NCBI RefSeq assembly: GCF_024125445.1
Contig: NZ_JAMXWM010000002.1
Span: 62,001-126,000, forward strand
Reading direction: 5' to 3'
Length of the DNA stretch: 64,000 nt
Origin: Sporolactobacillus shoreicorticis
GTDB lineage: Bacteria > Bacillota > Bacilli > Bacillales > Sporolactobacillaceae
In this document: positions 25,238 through 38,649 of the stretch, piece after piece
How the letters are laid out: each line of letters opens with the position of its first letter
Position numbering within the stretch: the stretch's first letter is position 1
Translations under genes and position numbers: made by a program
The notes under the pieces: model-generated
Databases searched by the model: none
What the model was told of the DNA's origin: nothing
The model's input: only the letters and a program-made list of their open reading frames with translations

Positions 25238-26385
25238 AGCAAAAAATGATTTTGCCGGGACAAACGATTGGCATTCTCGGCGGTGGTCAATTAGGACGGA
25301 TGATGGCGCTCAGCGCCAAACAAATGGGCTATCGCATTGCTGTACTGGATCCGGTTAAAGATTGCCCGTGCGCTCAAGTTGCGGACATCGCGATTGTCAC
25401 CGGTTACGACGATCCGGAAGGTGCAAAGAAAATGGCTGAATGTGCCGATGTCGTGACTTATGAATTTGAAAATGTAGATGTTCAGACGGTGGACTACCTG
25501 CAGGAGAACAGCTATCTTCCTCAGGGCGGTCACCTGCTTGAAATAACCAAGGACAGGCTTAATGAAAAAGCGGCAATCCGCGAGGCGGGGCTGCCGGTTG
25601 TTCCCTATATGCCTGTCCGCAATCATGATGAATTGAAAAAGGCGATAAATGGGATTGGATTTCCTTCCGTATTGAAGACAACGCAAGGCGGTTATGATGG
25701 CAAAGGACAGTACATTCTTAAATCAGAAACAGATTTAGAAGAGGCACTCCCTTACATTGGAAAAACGCCTTTTGAACTCGAAAAATGGCTCCCTTTTGAA
25801 AAAGAGATTTCTGTTATTGTTGTGCGCAGCACGATCGGGGAAACCTCAGTATTCCCGGTTGCTGAAAATATACATCGTCATAATATTTTGCATCATACTC
25901 TAGTGCCGGCGAGAATATCGGACAGTCTCCGCGTTGAAGCAACCGAACATGCGTTGCATCTTGCGGAAGCCCTCAATCTCGTCGGCACGCTTGCCGTCGA
26001 AATGTTTGTCGGCACGGACGGAAACGTGTACGTCAATGAGACGGCGCCCCGTCCGCACAACTCAGGGCATTTTTCAATCAATGCCTGCGAGACATCGCAG
26101 TTTGAACAGCATGTGCGTGCGATTTGTGGATTGCCTTTATCCAGCACGCAGCTGCTGAAGCCGGTGATTATGATCAATATTCTTGGCGAGCATGTCCAGC
26201 CGGTTTTGGAAAAAATTGATTTATTGAAATCCGCGCATCTTCACCTCTATGGGAAAGACGTCGCGAAAACCGGACGCAAGATGGGTCATCTGACGATTCT
26301 TGGCGACACGGTTGATGAAGCGATTGAGCAAGCAGAGAGATTAGAGATATGGAAAATGGAACAGGAAGTGGGTAAGCATTCATGA
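25234..26385 (+). CDS. purK: N5-carboxyaminoimidazole ribonucleotide synthase
   Basis: A 383-residue ATP-grasp enzyme: N-terminal [13 protein letters not shown], central [12 protein letters not shown] glycine loop and metal-binding [13 protein letters not shown]. It carboxylates AIR with bicarbonate and ATP to N5-CAIR for PurE. ATGA overlaps join it to purE and purB. Confidence 0.95.
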   Translation: MKQKMILPGQTIGILGGGQLGRMMALSAKQMGYRIAVLDPVKDCPCAQVADIAIVTGYDDPEGAKKMAECADVVTYEFENVDVQTVDYLQENSYLPQGGHLLEITKDRLNEKAAIREAGLPVVPYMPVRNHDELKKAINGIGFPSVLKTTQGGYDGKGQYILKSETDLEEALPYIGKTPFELEKWLPFEKEISVIVVRSTIGETSVFPVAENIHRHNILHHTLVPARISDSLRVEATEHALHLAEALNLVGTLAVEMFVGTDGNVYVNETAPRPHNSGHFSINACETSQFEQHVRAICGLPLSSTQLLKPVIMINILGEHVQPVLEKIDLLKSAHLHLYGKDVAKTGRKMGHLTILGDTVDEAIEQAERLEIWKMEQEVGKHS

Positions 26386-27680
26386 TTGATCGGTATACAC
26401 GGCCTGAAATGGGCGCAATTTGGACAGAAGAAAACAGGTACAGGGCATGGCTTGAAGTTGAAATTCTTGCCTGTGCCGGCTGGTCGGAACTCGGAGAAAT
26501 ACCAAAGGAAGACGTTGAAAAGCTGAGAAAAAATGCGACATTTACGGTTGATCGCATTCATGAGATTGAACAACAGACGCGTCATGATGTCGTTGCGTTC
26601 ACACGAACCGTTTCCGAATCGCTAGGCGACGAAAAGAAATGGGTCCATTACGGTCTGACCTCAACGGATGTTGTGGATACCGCTCAAGGCTACCTGCTGA
26701 AGCAAGCAAACGAAATTTTGGAAAAAGACATTGAGCATTTTATTGAAGTCATCCGCCAGAAGGCGAAAAAGTATAAGAATACCGTTATGATGGGCCGTAC
26801 CCATGGCGTTCATGCCGAACCGACAACCTTCGGCCTTGTTTTGGCCCTGTGGTATGAAGAAATGAAACGCAACCTGGAACGCTTCAAACGCGCGGCGGAC
26901 GAAGTGCAGTACGGCAAAATTTCCGGTGCGGTCGGCACTTACGCCAACATTGATCCAGCAGTTGAAGCCTATGTGTGCGAACACCTCGGTATCAAACCAG
27001 CGCCGATCTCGACACAGGTGCTTCAACGTGATCGTCATGCACACTATATGTCCGTACTTGCGCTGATCGCGACCTCAATTGAGAAATTCGCCGTTGAAGT
27101 ACGCGGCCTTCAACGTTCAGAAGTGCGCGAAGTTGAAGAATATTTTGCAAAGGGTCAGAAGGGCTCGTCAGCAATGCCGCATAAGCGCAACCCAATTGGT
27201 TCGGAAAACATGTGCGGACTTGCCCGCGTGATTCGCGGTTATATGGTGACTGCCTACGATGATGTGCCGCTTTGGCATGAACGTGATATTTCCCATTCTT
27301 CAGCGGAACGGATCATTCTTCCAGATGCGACCATCGGACTGGATTACATGCTGAACCGTTTCTCAACGATCATTGAGAAGCTGACCGTTTTCCCTGAAAA
27401 TATGAAACGCAATATGAAGCGTACTTTCGGACTGATTTTCTCTCAGCATGTTTTGCTTGCCCTGATTGAAAAAGGCATGAGCCGTGAAGCTGCTTATGAT
27501 ATCGTTCAGCCGAACGCAATGAAGTCATGGGAGACGGAAACGCCATTTAAAGAGATTGTTGAAGGCGACGCTCGTATTACTGATCAATTGACTCAGGCTG
27601 AAATCGATGCCTGCTTCGATGAAACCTACCACCTGAAAAATGTTGATTTTATCTTTGAACGACTCGGTTTGAACGACTAA
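26382..27680 (+). CDS. purB: Adenylosuccinate lyase
   Basis: A 432-residue member of the fumarase/aspartase superfamily. Signature loop [19 protein letters not shown] (about residues 260-278) carries the catalytic Ser, and [10 protein letters not shown] and [10 protein letters not shown] are the other substrate motifs. It removes fumarate from SAICAR and from adenylosuccinate. It overlaps purK by 4 bases, and a 32-base gap with its own ribosome site precedes purC. Confidence 0.95.
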   Translation: MIDRYTRPEMGAIWTEENRYRAWLEVEILACAGWSELGEIPKEDVEKLRKNATFTVDRIHEIEQQTRHDVVAFTRTVSESLGDEKKWVHYGLTSTDVVDTAQGYLLKQANEILEKDIEHFIEVIRQKAKKYKNTVMMGRTHGVHAEPTTFGLVLALWYEEMKRNLERFKRAADEVQYGKISGAVGTYANIDPAVEAYVCEHLGIKPAPISTQVLQRDRHAHYMSVLALIATSIEKFAVEVRGLQRSEVREVEEYFAKGQKGSSAMPHKRNPIGSENMCGLARVIRGYMVTAYDDVPLWHERDISHSSAERIILPDATIGLDYMLNRFSTIIEKLTVFPENMKRNMKRTFGLIFSQHVLLALIEKGMSREAAYDIVQPNAMKSWETETPFKEIVEGDARITDQLTQAEIDACFDETYHLKNVDFIFERLGLND

Positions 27681-27712
27681 ATCTGTATCTTCAGCGAAAA
27701 GGGGAAAAACAA

Positions 27713-28423
27713 ATGAGTCAGCTTTTATATGAAGGAAAAGCGAAAAAAATGTTCACGACGGATGAACCGAATGTGCTGCGCGTGGTCTATAAAAACGACG
27801 CAACAGCGTTCAATGGCCAGAAAAAAGCTCAATTCGAAGGGAAAGGCCGTTTGAACAATGCAATTTGCACCAAGATTTTTAAAATGCTGCAAGAAAAAGG
27901 CATTCCGACTCATTACATCGACACGATTTCCGACACCGAACAACTTGTTAAAGCGGTGAGCATTGTTCCGATCGAAGTCGTTGTTCGCAATGTTGTTGCT
28001 GGCAGTCTGTCAAAACGTCTCGGTGTTGATGAAGGCGAGACGCTTAGCCGCACGATTGTTGAATTTTATTACAAAAGTGACGAACTCGGCGACCCGATGA
28101 TCAACAGCGATCACGCATTGGCGATGGACATCGCGACAAAAGAAGAGCTCAAGGAAATCCGTCGTCTCGCGCTCAGCATTAACGAGTCGCTGCAGGCGTT
28201 TTTCGCTGAAGCAAATATCCTGCTTGTCGATTTTAAAATTGAATTCGGCAAACTGAAAGAGACAGGCGCTATTGTCCTTGCCGATGAAATTTCACCGGAC
28301 AGCTGCCGCCTGTGGGATAAAGAGACTCATGAAAAGCTTGACAAAGATGTTTTCCGCCGCAATATCGCTGATCTTCCCGAAACCTACGAAAAACTTCTCA
28401 AACGTTTGGAGGATGTCAAATGA
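27713..28423 (+). CDS. purC: SAICAR synthase
   Basis: A 236-residue enzyme of the usual bacterial length. Motifs are LLYEGKAKKMF, VEVVVRNVVAGSLSKR and VDFKIEFG...ADEISPDSCRLWD. It joins aspartate to CAIR with ATP. AAGGGG precedes the ATG. It overlaps purS by 4 bases. Confidence 0.95.
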   Translation: MSQLLYEGKAKKMFTTDEPNVLRVVYKNDATAFNGQKKAQFEGKGRLNNAICTKIFKMLQEKGIPTHYIDTISDTEQLVKAVSIVPIEVVVRNVVAGSLSKRLGVDEGETLSRTIVEFYYKSDELGDPMINSDHALAMDIATKEELKEIRRLALSINESLQAFFAEANILLVDFKIEFGKLKETGAIVLADEISPDSCRLWDKETHEKLDKDVFRRNIADLPETYEKLLKRLEDVK

Positions 28424-28671
28424 AAAAGGTGAAGGTGTTTATTACTTTGAAAGAAAGTGTGCTTGATCCTCAAGGCCAGGCCGTGATGCAATCACTGCAC
28501 AATATGAACTACAAGAATGTTCAGGACGTGCGCATTGGTAAATATATTGAACTCCAAATGGAAGACTCTGCAGATGTTGCCGGACAAGTGGATACAATCT
28601 GCGACAAGCTGCTTGCAAATACTGTCATTGAAAACTACCGCTATGAAATCGAGGAGGAGGTACACTCGTGA
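28420..28671 (+). CDS. purS: FGAM synthase small subunit PurS
   Basis: An 83-residue protein with the PurS pattern [19 protein letters not shown] and [12 protein letters not shown]. PurS bridges PurL and PurQ in the three-subunit formylglycinamidine synthase of Gram-positive bacteria. It overlaps both neighbours by 4 bases. Confidence 0.94.
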   Translation: MKKVKVFITLKESVLDPQGQAVMQSLHNMNYKNVQDVRIGKYIELQMEDSADVAGQVDTICDKLLANTVIENYRYEIEEEVHS

Positions 28672-29360
28672 AAACCGCGGTCATTGTGTTTCCGGGCTCC
28701 AACTGCGATCAAGATATGTATTACGCGATTAAGGATGGACTGGGTGAAGAAGTAGACTATGTGTGGCATGCGGAAACGTCGCTGGACGGCTATGACGCGA
28801 TCATGATTCCGGGCGGTTTCTCCTATGGCGACTATTTACGATCAGGCGCTATCGCACGTTTTGCCGGAATCATGCCGGCAGTCATCAAGGCTGCTCAAGA
28901 GGGCAAGCCTGTACTGGGCGTGTGCAACGGCTTCCAGATTCTCCTCGAAGCGGGACTGCTTCCCGGAGCGATGCTGAAGAACAAACATCTGAAATTCATT
29001 TGCGAAACCGTTAATCTTCAGGTAAAAAATAACGGGACACAATTCACGACACGTTACAATCAAAATGAAGTAATCCGCATTCCGATCGCGCACGGTGAAG
29101 GCAATTATTTCTGCGACGATGCGACGCTCAAGGAATTGCAGGACAACAATCGGATTGTCTTCACCTATTCAGGAGAAAATCCAAACGGCTCAAGAGCGGA
29201 TATTGCCGGTATCATTAACGCAGCGGGTAACGTGCTCGGCATGATGCCGCACCCGGAACGCGCCGCGGACGCCCTGCTCGGCAGTGATGACGGTCTCCGT
29301 CTGTTTCAGTCGATCCTAAACCATTGGAGGGAATCTACTCATGCCGCTTACACATCTTGA
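28668..29360 (+). CDS. purQ: FGAM synthase glutaminase subunit PurQ
   Basis: A 230-residue class I glutamine amidotransferase. The nucleophile Cys is in [15 protein letters not shown] (about residue 86) and the His/Glu pair in [10 protein letters not shown]. It supplies ammonia to PurL. It starts with GTG overlapping the purS stop, and its 3' end overlaps purL by 20 bases. Confidence 0.95.
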   Translation: MKTAVIVFPGSNCDQDMYYAIKDGLGEEVDYVWHAETSLDGYDAIMIPGGFSYGDYLRSGAIARFAGIMPAVIKAAQEGKPVLGVCNGFQILLEAGLLPGAMLKNKHLKFICETVNLQVKNNGTQFTTRYNQNEVIRIPIAHGEGNYFCDDATLKELQDNNRIVFTYSGENPNGSRADIAGIINAAGNVLGMMPHPERAADALLGSDDGLRLFQSILNHWRESTHAAYTS

Positions 29361-31563
29361 ACCATCACCGGAGCAGATTGAACAAGACAAAGTGTACCAA
29401 ACGATGGGTCTGACTGAGGAAGAATATCAAAAGGTCAAGAATCTGCTCAGACGCAAGCCAAATTATACGGAGACTGGATTGTTTTCCGTCATGTGGTCGG
29501 AGCACTGCAGCTATAAGACTTCAAAACCGGTACTTAAATATTTTCCGACTACTGGCGAACATGTTCTCCAGGGTCCCGGTGAAGGTGCCGGTATTGTTGA
29601 CATCGGTGACGGTCAGGCGGTCGTGTTTAAAATCGAAAGCCACAATCACCCATCAGCGATCGAACCTTACCAAGGCGCCGCAACAGGCGTTGGCGGGATT
29701 ATTCGTGATGTGTTTTCCATGGGTGCGCGTCCTGTAGCACTGCTTGACTCACTTCGTTTCGGGAATTTGGACAATGCGCGTGTCCGCTATTTGTTTGAGG
29801 AAGTAGTCAGCGGCATTGCCGGCTATGGCAACTGTATCGGTATCCCGACGGTTGGCGGTGAACTCCAATTTGATCCGTGCTACAACGGAAATCCACTTGT
29901 CAATGCGATGTGCGTCGGCATTATGAATCATGCCGACATCCAAGTCGGCCAGGCGCGCGGCATTGGCAACACAGTGATGTATGTCGGTGCCAGCACCGGA
30001 CGTGACGGCATTAACGGCGCGACTTTTGCTTCTGAAGAGATTTCCGAAAAATCGGATGAAAAGCGTTCAGCGGTACAGGTTGGCGACCCGTTTATGGAAA
30101 AGCTGCTCGTGGAAGCCTGTCTCGAATTGACGAAGCATCAGGCACTTGTCGGAATTCAAGATATGGGTGCGGCGGGTCTTGTTTCCTCCGCAAGCGAAAT
30201 GGCGGCCAAAGCCGGTGTCGGCATTCACATGAATCTGGATCTGATCCCGCAGCGCGAAACGGAAATGACGCCGTATGAAATGATGCTCTCCGAATCTCAG
30301 GAACGGATGCTGATCGTGATTAAGAAGGGCAGTGAAGAAGAGATCAAAGCGATTTTTGCTCGCTGGGGCCTGCACGCGGTAGCGGTCGGCGAAGTCATCG
30401 AAGAAGAGGTGCTTCGCTTGGAACATAAAGGCAAAATTGTTGCCGATGTTCCTTCGGATTCCTTAGCGTCTGCTCCGGTTCGGCATATGCCGTCAAAGGT
30501 TCCGGCGGCTTACCTTGCCAATCAGGCAGCTCCGGCATGGAAGCCTGAAATCAGTAACTACGCGAAAACAATTAAGAAACTGCTCGGTCAGCCAACCTTA
30601 GCCTCAAAAGAATGGGTGACTCGCCAGTATGACTATATGGTACAGACGAACACGGTCGTTGCACCGGGTTCCGACGCCGCAGTTGTCCGCGTGCGCGGAA
30701 CCAAAAAAGGACTCGCCATGACGACGGATTGCAACGCCAAGTATTTGGCGCTTGACCCGAACGAAGGTGGGAAAATCGCAGTCGCTGAAGCGGCGCGAAA
30801 CATTGTCTGTTCCGGCGGCATGCCGCTCGCCATCACGGACTGCCTGAACTTCGGTAGCCCTGAGAATCCGGAAGTATTCTGGGAAATTGATGAATCGGTC
30901 AAAGGAATGGCAAAGGCGTGTGAGATTTTAAAAACGCCGGTGATCAGCGGCAACGTCTCCCTCTACAATGAGACGGACCGCGGCGCCATTGACCCGACTC
31001 CGGTTGTCGGTATGGTCGGACTGGTTGAGGACCTTGATCATGTGATGACCGCTTCCTTCAAGAACGCAGGCGACGCAGTCTATGTCATCGGCGAAGCGAA
31101 AGCCGAATTCGGCGGGAGTGCTCTGCAAATTCTCATGGATGGTGAAGTAAGCGGCAAGGCTCCGGCACTTGATCTTAAACTGGAAAAGAGCCGTCAAGGT
31201 AAAGTTCTTGAGGCGATTAAATCCGGTTATCTCGCTTCGGCTCACGATATTTCCGAAGGCGGTCTTGCCGTAGCTGTTGCTGAAGCGCTATTTGGCACGG
31301 AATTCGGCTGCGATCTTACATTTGATACTGATCCTGCGGCTGAACTTTTCTCGGAAACTCAGTCCCGTTATTTGATTACTGTTCCTGAAGCAGCAAAAAA
31401 AGATTTTGAAGCATTAATAAGCGACGCTGTGTTTGTCGGCAATGTGACACGCAGTGAAACCATAAACCTAGCCTTTGCATCGTCCACTGTCACTCTGAAT
31501 CGGAATGAACTCGAGAACGAATGGAGAGGGGCTCTGTCATGCATTATGTCGGCAAAGAACTGA
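29341..31563 (+). CDS. purL: FGAM synthase large subunit PurL
   Basis: A 740-residue small-type PurL with the duplicated AIR-synthase fold. Early motifs are SEHCSYKTS, and [20 protein letters not shown] with [14 protein letters not shown]. The second half has the ATP site and GGLAVAVAE. It makes FGAM from FGAR using ammonia from PurQ. ATG 29341 follows TTGGAGGGA. Its last 25 bases overlap the purF start. Confidence 0.95.
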   Translation: MPLTHLEPSPEQIEQDKVYQTMGLTEEEYQKVKNLLRRKPNYTETGLFSVMWSEHCSYKTSKPVLKYFPTTGEHVLQGPGEGAGIVDIGDGQAVVFKIESHNHPSAIEPYQGAATGVGGIIRDVFSMGARPVALLDSLRFGNLDNARVRYLFEEVVSGIAGYGNCIGIPTVGGELQFDPCYNGNPLVNAMCVGIMNHADIQVGQARGIGNTVMYVGASTGRDGINGATFASEEISEKSDEKRSAVQVGDPFMEKLLVEACLELTKHQALVGIQDMGAAGLVSSASEMAAKAGVGIHMNLDLIPQRETEMTPYEMMLSESQERMLIVIKKGSEEEIKAIFARWGLHAVAVGEVIEEEVLRLEHKGKIVADVPSDSLASAPVRHMPSKVPAAYLANQAAPAWKPEISNYAKTIKKLLGQPTLASKEWVTRQYDYMVQTNTVVAPGSDAAVVRVRGTKKGLAMTTDCNAKYLALDPNEGGKIAVAEAARNIVCSGGMPLAITDCLNFGSPENPEVFWEIDESVKGMAKACEILKTPVISGNVSLYNETDRGAIDPTPVVGMVGLVEDLDHVMTASFKNAGDAVYVIGEAKAEFGGSALQILMDGEVSGKAPALDLKLEKSRQGKVLEAIKSGYLASAHDISEGGLAVAVAEALFGTEFGCDLTFDTDPAAELFSETQSRYLITVPEAAKKDFEALISDAVFVGNVTRSETINLAFASSTVTLNRNELENEWRGALSCIMSAKN

Positions 31564-32963
31564 ATGAAGAATGCGCCGTCTTTGGAATCTGGGGCCATGA
31601 GAAAGCAGCCAAATTAGCTTATTACGGACTGCACAGCATGCAGCACCGCGGACAGGAAGGTGCCGGTATCGCAGCTACCGACGGTAAGGTCATCTATGAT
31701 CATAAAGGACTCGGCCTCGTCAATGATGTGTTTGATAACGAAAAGCTGGATGCGTTGGACAAAGGATTTGCCGCGATCGGACATGTCCGCTATTCGACGC
31801 AAGGCGGCAACATCTATGCCAACGTTCAGCCACTTGTTTTTCGTTCGCAGAAAGACTCACTTTCCATTGCGCATAACGGAAATCTGGTCAATGCCCATAA
31901 GCTGAAAGGCGAGCTTGAAGAACGCGGCAGTATTTTTCAGACAACTTCCGATACCGAAGTCATTGCTCACTTGATTAAACGTGATTATGCCGATAATTTC
32001 CTCGAAAGCGTTAAGCATGCGCTTTCGATTATTAAAGGCGCCTATGCACTGACAATGCTGACGGAACATCAAATGATCGCCGCGCTTGACCCGCACGGAC
32101 TGCGCCCGCTCTCACTTGGCAAGCTTGGTGATGCCTGGGTCGTTGCTTCGGAAACATGCGCTTTCGATTTAATCGGTGCAAAATATGTCCGTGATGTTAA
32201 GCCGGGCGAAGTGATTGTGATTGACAATGAAGGCCTTCACTCAGACTTTTTCACCACGCGGACGGAGCCGGCAATCTGCAGCATGGAATACATTTACTTC
32301 TCTCGTCCCGACAGCAATATTCAAGGCGTTAATGTCCATGCCGCGCGTAAGAATCTCGGCCGTATGCTGGCACAAGAGGCGCCGGTTGAAGCCGACGTTA
32401 TCACCGGAGTTCCGGATTCAAGTATTTCTGCCGCAATCGGTTATGCCGAAGCAACGGGCATTTCTTACGAACTGGGGATGATCAAAAACCGCTATGTCGG
32501 CCGTACCTTCATCCAGCCGTCTCAGGAACTCCGTGAACAAGGGGTAAAGATGAAGCTGTCTGCCGTGCGCGCCATTGTTGAAGGCAAGCGTGTCGTGATG
32601 GTCGATGATTCGATTGTTCGCGGAACAACCAGCCGCCGCATCGTTGGCATGCTGCGCGAAGCCGGGGCATTAGAAGTTCATGTGCGCATCAGTTCACCAC
32701 CGATTACACACCCATGTTTTTATGGAATCGATACATCAACGTCGTCTGAACTCATTGCATCTACCCACTCGGTCGAGGAGATTCGCGAAATGATTGGTGC
32801 CGATTCGCTCGTTTACCTGAGTACGGAAGGAATGCAAAAAGCGATCGGACGCGACCCGGCGATGAAAAACTGCGGACAGTGCATGGCGTGCTTCACCGGC
32901 AAGTATCCGACGGAAATCTATCCGGACACGGTTCTGCCGCACGAAAAAGAATCGCTTGTCTGA
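31539..32963 (+). CDS. purF: Amidophosphoribosyltransferase
   Basis: A 474-residue enzyme. The short propeptide [11 protein letters not shown] precedes the N-terminal nucleophile Cys of the mature enzyme (ECAVFG). The PRPP loop is [17 protein letters not shown]. Late Cys residues in [14 protein letters not shown] indicate the [4Fe-4S] cluster of the B. subtilis type. It makes phosphoribosylamine, the first committed step. ATG 31539 was chosen because GGAGAGG precedes it and the propeptide then has the usual 11 residues. Confidence 0.95.
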   Translation: MHYVGKELNEECAVFGIWGHEKAAKLAYYGLHSMQHRGQEGAGIAATDGKVIYDHKGLGLVNDVFDNEKLDALDKGFAAIGHVRYSTQGGNIYANVQPLVFRSQKDSLSIAHNGNLVNAHKLKGELEERGSIFQTTSDTEVIAHLIKRDYADNFLESVKHALSIIKGAYALTMLTEHQMIAALDPHGLRPLSLGKLGDAWVVASETCAFDLIGAKYVRDVKPGEVIVIDNEGLHSDFFTTRTEPAICSMEYIYFSRPDSNIQGVNVHAARKNLGRMLAQEAPVEADVITGVPDSSISAAIGYAEATGISYELGMIKNRYVGRTFIQPSQELREQGVKMKLSAVRAIVEGKRVVMVDDSIVRGTTSRRIVGMLREAGALEVHVRISSPPITHPCFYGIDTSTSSELIASTHSVEEIREMIGADSLVYLSTEGMQKAIGRDPAMKNCGQCMACFTGKYPTEIYPDTVLPHEKESLV

Positions 32964-32973
32964 GGAGGAAATC

Positions 32974-34014
32974 ATGGCGAACGCATATAAAAAAGCCGGC
33001 GTGAACATTGAAGCCGGTTATGAAACAGTCGGTCGGATTAAAAAGCATGTTCGGCGCACCTTCCGTCCGGAAGTCATCGGCGGTCTGGGTGGGTTCGGCG
33101 GTGCGATCGACTTATCACAATTGAATTTGAAAGAACCGGTGCTTGTATCAGGAACGGACGGTGTCGGCACAAAATTAATGATTGCCATCGCGACCGACCG
33201 TCACGATACGGTTGGCATCGACGCCGTGGCAATGTGCGTGAACGATATCATCACCCAAGGTGCGGAACCAATCTATTTTCTCGATTACTTAGCCTGCTCC
33301 ACACTGAAACCGGAGAAAGCAGAAGCGATTGTCAAGGGAATTGCCGATGGCTGCGCTCAGGCAGGCTGTGCGCTGATCGGCGGCGAAACCGCGGAAATGC
33401 CGGGCATGTACGACGAAAATGATTACGATATCGCCGGATTTTCCGTTGGTGCCGTTGAAAAGGCAAAAATGATTACCAACGGTAAAGTGCAGGCAGGAGA
33501 TGTTTTGATTGGGCTTGCCTCAAGCGGCATCCACAGCAATGGCTTTTCGCTTGTCCGCAAGCTTGTTGCCGATGCCGGGCTAATTTATAGTGATGTCTAT
33601 ACACCTGATCCGGATAAAACGATCGGTGAAGTTTTGCTCACACCGACGAAAATCTATGTCAAACCGATGTTGGAACTGTTAAAATCTGTGGATGTCCATG
33701 GTATCGCACATATCACCGGCGGCGGTTTCTATGAAAATGTGCCGCGTATGTTCCCCGACGGTCTGACGGCGGAAATGGATGTCTCCGCGTGGAGCTGGCC
33801 TGCCGTATTTAATTGGCTGAAGGAACTGGGTGATCTGCAGCTTGATGACATGTTCCATACCTTTAACATGGGGATTGGAATGGTGCTGGCGGTTGCCCCG
33901 GAGGATGCCGATAAGACCCTGGCAGTGCTGAAGACATTCGGTGAAGCAGCGATCCTTGCCGGAAAAGTTGTCGAAGGTCATGAATTGACGTTGGTGAATG
34001 TCAATGAGGCATAA
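32974..34014 (+). CDS. purM: AIR synthase
   Basis: A 346-residue enzyme with [38 protein letters not shown] and [12 protein letters not shown] motifs. It closes the imidazole ring of FGAM with ATP. ATG 32974 is 7 bases after AGGAGG, and a frame-open ATG at 32956 lies within purF and was rejected. It overlaps purN slightly. Confidence 0.95.
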   Translation: MANAYKKAGVNIEAGYETVGRIKKHVRRTFRPEVIGGLGGFGGAIDLSQLNLKEPVLVSGTDGVGTKLMIAIATDRHDTVGIDAVAMCVNDIITQGAEPIYFLDYLACSTLKPEKAEAIVKGIADGCAQAGCALIGGETAEMPGMYDENDYDIAGFSVGAVEKAKMITNGKVQAGDVLIGLASSGIHSNGFSLVRKLVADAGLIYSDVYTPDPDKTIGEVLLTPTKIYVKPMLELLKSVDVHGIAHITGGGFYENVPRMFPDGLTAEMDVSAWSWPAVFNWLKELGDLQLDDMFHTFNMGIGMVLAVAPEDADKTLAVLKTFGEAAILAGKVVEGHELTLVNVNEA

Positions 34015-34573
34015 AATAGCGATTTTCGCATCCGGACATGGTACCAATTTTGTCGCCATCAACCAAGCGATTCAAAACGGACAAATTCCCGCAACCATTG
34101 AGCTGCTTGTCTGCGATCAGCCGGGAGCGGCTGTTATTGATCGGGCAAAGCAGGCAGGCGTTGACACGCTGGTCATTTCAAGAAAAGATTATCCATCCAA
34201 AGCGGCTTTTGAACAAGTGATTGCCGACGCATGCAAGAAACATGAGATTGCCTATATTTTTCTCGCAGGATACATGCGCATTCTCGGTAAGGTAATGCTT
34301 GCCGCGTATCCGCACCGGATTATTAACATTCATCCGTCCTTGCTGCCGTCGTTTACTGGACTGGATGCCATCGGACAAGCCTTCAACAAGGGGGTCAAGA
34401 TCACAGGCATCACGATCCATTATGTGGATGAAGGCATGGATACAGGGCCGATCATTGCTCAAGCAGCAGTTCCGGTGGAAGACAACGACACCGTTGAGAC
34501 ATTAGAAGCACGGATTCATGAAACAGAACACAAAGTGTATCCCGCAACCATCGCGAAACTACTGAGTAAATAA
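34004..34573 (+). CDS. purN: Phosphoribosylglycinamide formyltransferase
   Basis: A 189-residue folate-dependent GAR transformylase. [12 protein letters not shown] opens the nucleotide site, and [12 protein letters not shown] carries the catalytic Asn-His. Asp is in [12 protein letters not shown]. Start 34004 fits the family N-terminus, and ATG 33998 is also possible. A 141-base gap without a gene separates it from purH, unusual because these genes overlap in B. subtilis. Confidence 0.94.
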   Translation: MRHKIAIFASGHGTNFVAINQAIQNGQIPATIELLVCDQPGAAVIDRAKQAGVDTLVISRKDYPSKAAFEQVIADACKKHEIAYIFLAGYMRILGKVMLAAYPHRIINIHPSLLPSFTGLDAIGQAFNKGVKITGITIHYVDEGMDTGPIIAQAAVPVEDNDTVETLEARIHETEHKVYPATIAKLLSK

Positions 34574-34714
34574 CGGAAGTTACGTTTAACTGCGAAAAGT
34601 AAAAGCAAACAGCGGGGAAGAGAAAGCTAATCAAATGATTAACCAGCACTATATAGATTAATGAACTTCATAAACAGACTTATTGCGGATTGAAAAGAGA
34701 AAGGAAGGATTGAA

Positions 34715-36256
34715 GTGGCAAAACGAGCATTAGTCAGTGTTTCTGATAAAACAGGGCTTATTGATTTTGTGAAAAAATTGGTGGACGCCGGGATTGAAAT
34801 TATCTCAACCGGCGGAACAAAAAAGGCGATCGAAAATGCGGGCATTCCCGTTATGTCGATCAGCGAAATCACAGATTTTCCGGAAATTCTCGACGGACGC
34901 GTGAAGACGCTCCATCCGGCGGTTCACGGCGGCCTTTTAGCTGTTCGCGACAAAAAAGAGCATATGGACGCGATCAAAGAGCTGGGCATTCAGCCGATCG
35001 ATTTTGTCGTCGTTAATCTTTATCCGTTCAAAGAAACCATTTCAAAACCGGATGCTGTTTATGATGACGCGGTTGAGAACATTGATATCGGCGGACCAAG
35101 CATGCTCCGCTCTGCCGGAAAAAATCACCGCAGCGTGACCGTTGTCTGTGACCCTGCCGATTATGATTTGGTTGCTGGCAGTCTCGACGCGAACGCTGAT
35201 GTTCCGTTTGAATTAAAGCAAAAGCTCGCAGCTAAAGTATTCCGTCACACCGCAGCTTATGATGCGCTGATCGCCGACTACTTCACGAAACAGGTCGGCG
35301 AGGAATTTCCGGAAAAGCTGACCCTGACTTATGAAAAGAAACAGCCGCTTCGTTATGGAGAAAATCCGCATCAAAAGGCGGCCTTCTACAATGATCCAAT
35401 CGAAGACGAATCGACGATCGCCGCAGCGAAACAACTGCATGGCAAAGAGCTTTCCTATAACAACATCCGCGATGCAGATGCCGCGCTCGGTATTGTCAAG
35501 GAATTCAAACAACCGGCCGCGGTTGCTGTCAAACATATGAATCCATGCGGTATCGGCATTGGCGAATCCGTTAATGAAGCCTATGATAAGGCTTATGAAG
35601 CAGATCCTATGTCCATTTTTGGCGGCATTGTAGCGCTGAATCGTGAGGTAAACGCCGAATTGGCAAAGAAGCTGCACAGTATATTTCTCGAAATCATCAT
35701 TGCTCCTTCCTATTCTGAAGACGCATTAGCGATACTTGAAAAGAAGAAAAACATTCGCTTGCTGCAAGTTTCGATGAGTGACGAACCGCAGAATTTTGCA
35801 CAATACACATCCGTTCGCGGCGGGATGCTTGTACAGGACTTGGATACCAAAGGTTATGCCGATATAGAAGAAAATCTGAAAATAGCCACCAACCGCAAGC
35901 CAACCGAAGCGGAAATGGAAAGCCTGAAGTTTGCTTGGACGATTGTCAAACATGTGAAGTCCAACGCCATCGCGCTTGTCAACGACGGCCTGATGGTCGG
36001 CATGGGCGGTGGCCAGACAAACCGTGTCGGTGCGGCAAAGATCGCACTTGAAGAGGCAGGAGAAAAAACAAAAGGTGCTGTGCTTTCATCAGATGCTTAT
36101 TTCCCAATGAGCGACACGGTTGAAGAAGCCGCGAAGGCTGGTATCACAGCAATCATTCAACCGGGCGGATCGATTCGTGACCAAGAATCGATCGACATGG
36201 CCAATAAATATAACATCGCGATGGTATTTACTGGCATGCGTCACTTTAAACATTAA
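34715..36256 (+). CDS. purH: Bifunctional AICAR transformylase/IMP cyclohydrolase
   Basis: A 513-residue protein. The N-terminal cyclohydrolase domain includes [15 protein letters not shown] and [13 protein letters not shown]. The transformylase domain includes [19 protein letters not shown] and [11 protein letters not shown]. It catalyses the last two steps to IMP. The start is GTG at 34715 with AAAGGAAGGA upstream. The preceding gap carries a TAATCA-AA-TGATTA dyad (34628-34641). Confidence 0.96.
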   Translation: MAKRALVSVSDKTGLIDFVKKLVDAGIEIISTGGTKKAIENAGIPVMSISEITDFPEILDGRVKTLHPAVHGGLLAVRDKKEHMDAIKELGIQPIDFVVVNLYPFKETISKPDAVYDDAVENIDIGGPSMLRSAGKNHRSVTVVCDPADYDLVAGSLDANADVPFELKQKLAAKVFRHTAAYDALIADYFTKQVGEEFPEKLTLTYEKKQPLRYGENPHQKAAFYNDPIEDESTIAAAKQLHGKELSYNNIRDADAALGIVKEFKQPAAVAVKHMNPCGIGIGESVNEAYDKAYEADPMSIFGGIVALNREVNAELAKKLHSIFLEIIIAPSYSEDALAILEKKKNIRLLQVSMSDEPQNFAQYTSVRGGMLVQDLDTKGYADIEENLKIATNRKPTEAEMESLKFAWTIVKHVKSNAIALVNDGLMVGMGGGQTNRVGAAKIALEEAGEKTKGAVLSSDAYFPMSDTVEEAAKAGITAIIQPGGSIRDQESIDMANKYNIAMVFTGMRHFKH

Positions 36257-37552
<1,296 letters not shown>

Positions 37553-37566
37553 TCGATAAGTAATAA

Positions 37567-37604
37567 AAACTGTCTTTGCCTAAAGAGGTGAAGGCAGTTT
37601 TTTT
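37567..37604 (+). terminator. Terminator of the pur operon
   Basis: AAACTGTCTTTGCC pairs with GGTGAAGGCAGTTT (a few internal mismatches) and is followed by a run of T residues, 15 bases past the purD stop. Confidence 0.8.
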
Positions 37605-37621
37605 GATACAAAAGAAAGTAG

Positions 37622-37698
37622 ATAAAATTTAAGGAAAATAGTAAGCGCGATGGTAACTGAGCCTTTGCTGGAGATTTGGGGAAGCCAAGTTTTCTAAT
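37622..37698 (+). repeat. Dispersed repeat family 2, copy 2
   Basis: Shares the opening ATAAAATTTAAGGAAAATAG and the closing GAAGCCAAGTTTTCTAAT with the copy at 59949-60027. The middle is more divergent and lacks part of the TTCGCCTT segment. It lies in the 300-base gap after the pur operon. The rest of that gap shows no feature. Confidence 0.7.
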
Positions 37699-37853
37699 AC
37701 ACTTGTGTTGAAAATGTTGAGATTGTTGAATTATTTGATTTTATGTGAAATAAAATGATCTTGTCTCCCTCATGGTTAAAATTTCAAATTAACAAAACGA
37801 CCTGCAAAAAACTTAAAGAGGTACCCGCATAAACGGATGCCTCTCTTTAAAGT

Positions 37854-38615
37854 TCACTCCTTATGATTTTGTGCAACAATTAAGAAGCGATGCTCATTTG
37901 TTTGTACATATCCTTGCCGTTCAATCTGTTTGTGCAGCAAATATAGCGTGTCAAAACAGCGCTCTACTGAAAATCCGGGGAATTCCCATGAAATGATCGT
38001 GGCATAATACACGATTGCGCCAACATCATAAAAACGCAGATAGGGAAAGTATTCAAGCTGCTGCTCAATTTGAAAGTCCGCTTGTTTTAAGTCCTCAACC
38101 ACTTGTTTCAATGTATTATGCGGATAGGGGCGTTGATATTCTGGAATTAATCGCTTGGATAACGTATCGTTGTTATCCGCACCCACCTGTTTTGTAATAA
38201 ACAAACCATTAGGCTTTAAAGTCCGTTTAATATCGCTAATGTTCATACCTGCATGCTGGTTAATGATGAGATCGAACATATTATCCTGACAGGGAATATC
38301 TTCTTCATTCTCAGACGTATAAATGTGAATACCTAATGGAGCGAGTTGTTTTTCGATTAACTGTATGTTTGGCTCCCAGGCCTCTGTAACCGAGGTATTG
38401 TGATAGGGGTGATGCAAGGAGAGAAGGAATTCTCCACCACCGGTTCCCATATCAAGTAATTGGTCAGTTGAATTTAAATGATCCAAGACTATTTCTCGAT
38501 AATTCCACGGCAAATGCTCACTTTCCCATCTTCCTGTAAGGTGTGAAAAATCCCACCCTTGAAAATCAGCTTTTTCTTCCTGTTGCCACAATTTTTTTAA
38601 AGTATGCTTATCCAT
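37854..38615 (-). CDS. Class I SAM-dependent methyltransferase
   Basis: A 253-residue cytoplasmic protein with motif I LLDMGTGGGEFLLSL (about residues 56-70), acidic end of strand 2 in VTEAWEPN and the post-motif DLIINQHAG. The rest resembles YcgJ-type small-molecule methyltransferases. The substrate is unknown. ATG 38615 was chosen because GGAGGCG lies 7 bases upstream. The 10-codon longer form has no ribosome site. A long imperfect inverted repeat lies just upstream. Confidence 0.8.
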   Translation of the reverse strand: MDKHTLKKLWQQEEKADFQGWDFSHLTGRWESEHLPWNYREIVLDHLNSTDQLLDMGTGGGEFLLSLHHPYHNTSVTEAWEPNIQLIEKQLAPLGIHIYTSENEEDIPCQDNMFDLIINQHAGMNISDIKRTLKPNGLFITKQVGADNNDTLSKRLIPEYQRPYPHNTLKQVVEDLKQADFQIEQQLEYFPYLRFYDVGAIVYYATIISWEFPGFSVERCFDTLYLLHKQIERQGYVQTNEHRFLIVAQNHKE

Positions 38616-38649
38616 AACTACGCCTCCGTTTTCATTTGATAACACGGAA

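Noticed and set aside
31860-32100. Several frames of 60-90 codons opposite purF and other pur genes
   Set aside because: All are antisense or shifted shadows of genes with complete catalytic motifs.
34574-34714. A small gene between purN and purH
   Set aside because: No frame with a ribosome site and coding-like codon use fits in the gap; stops are frequent in all frames.
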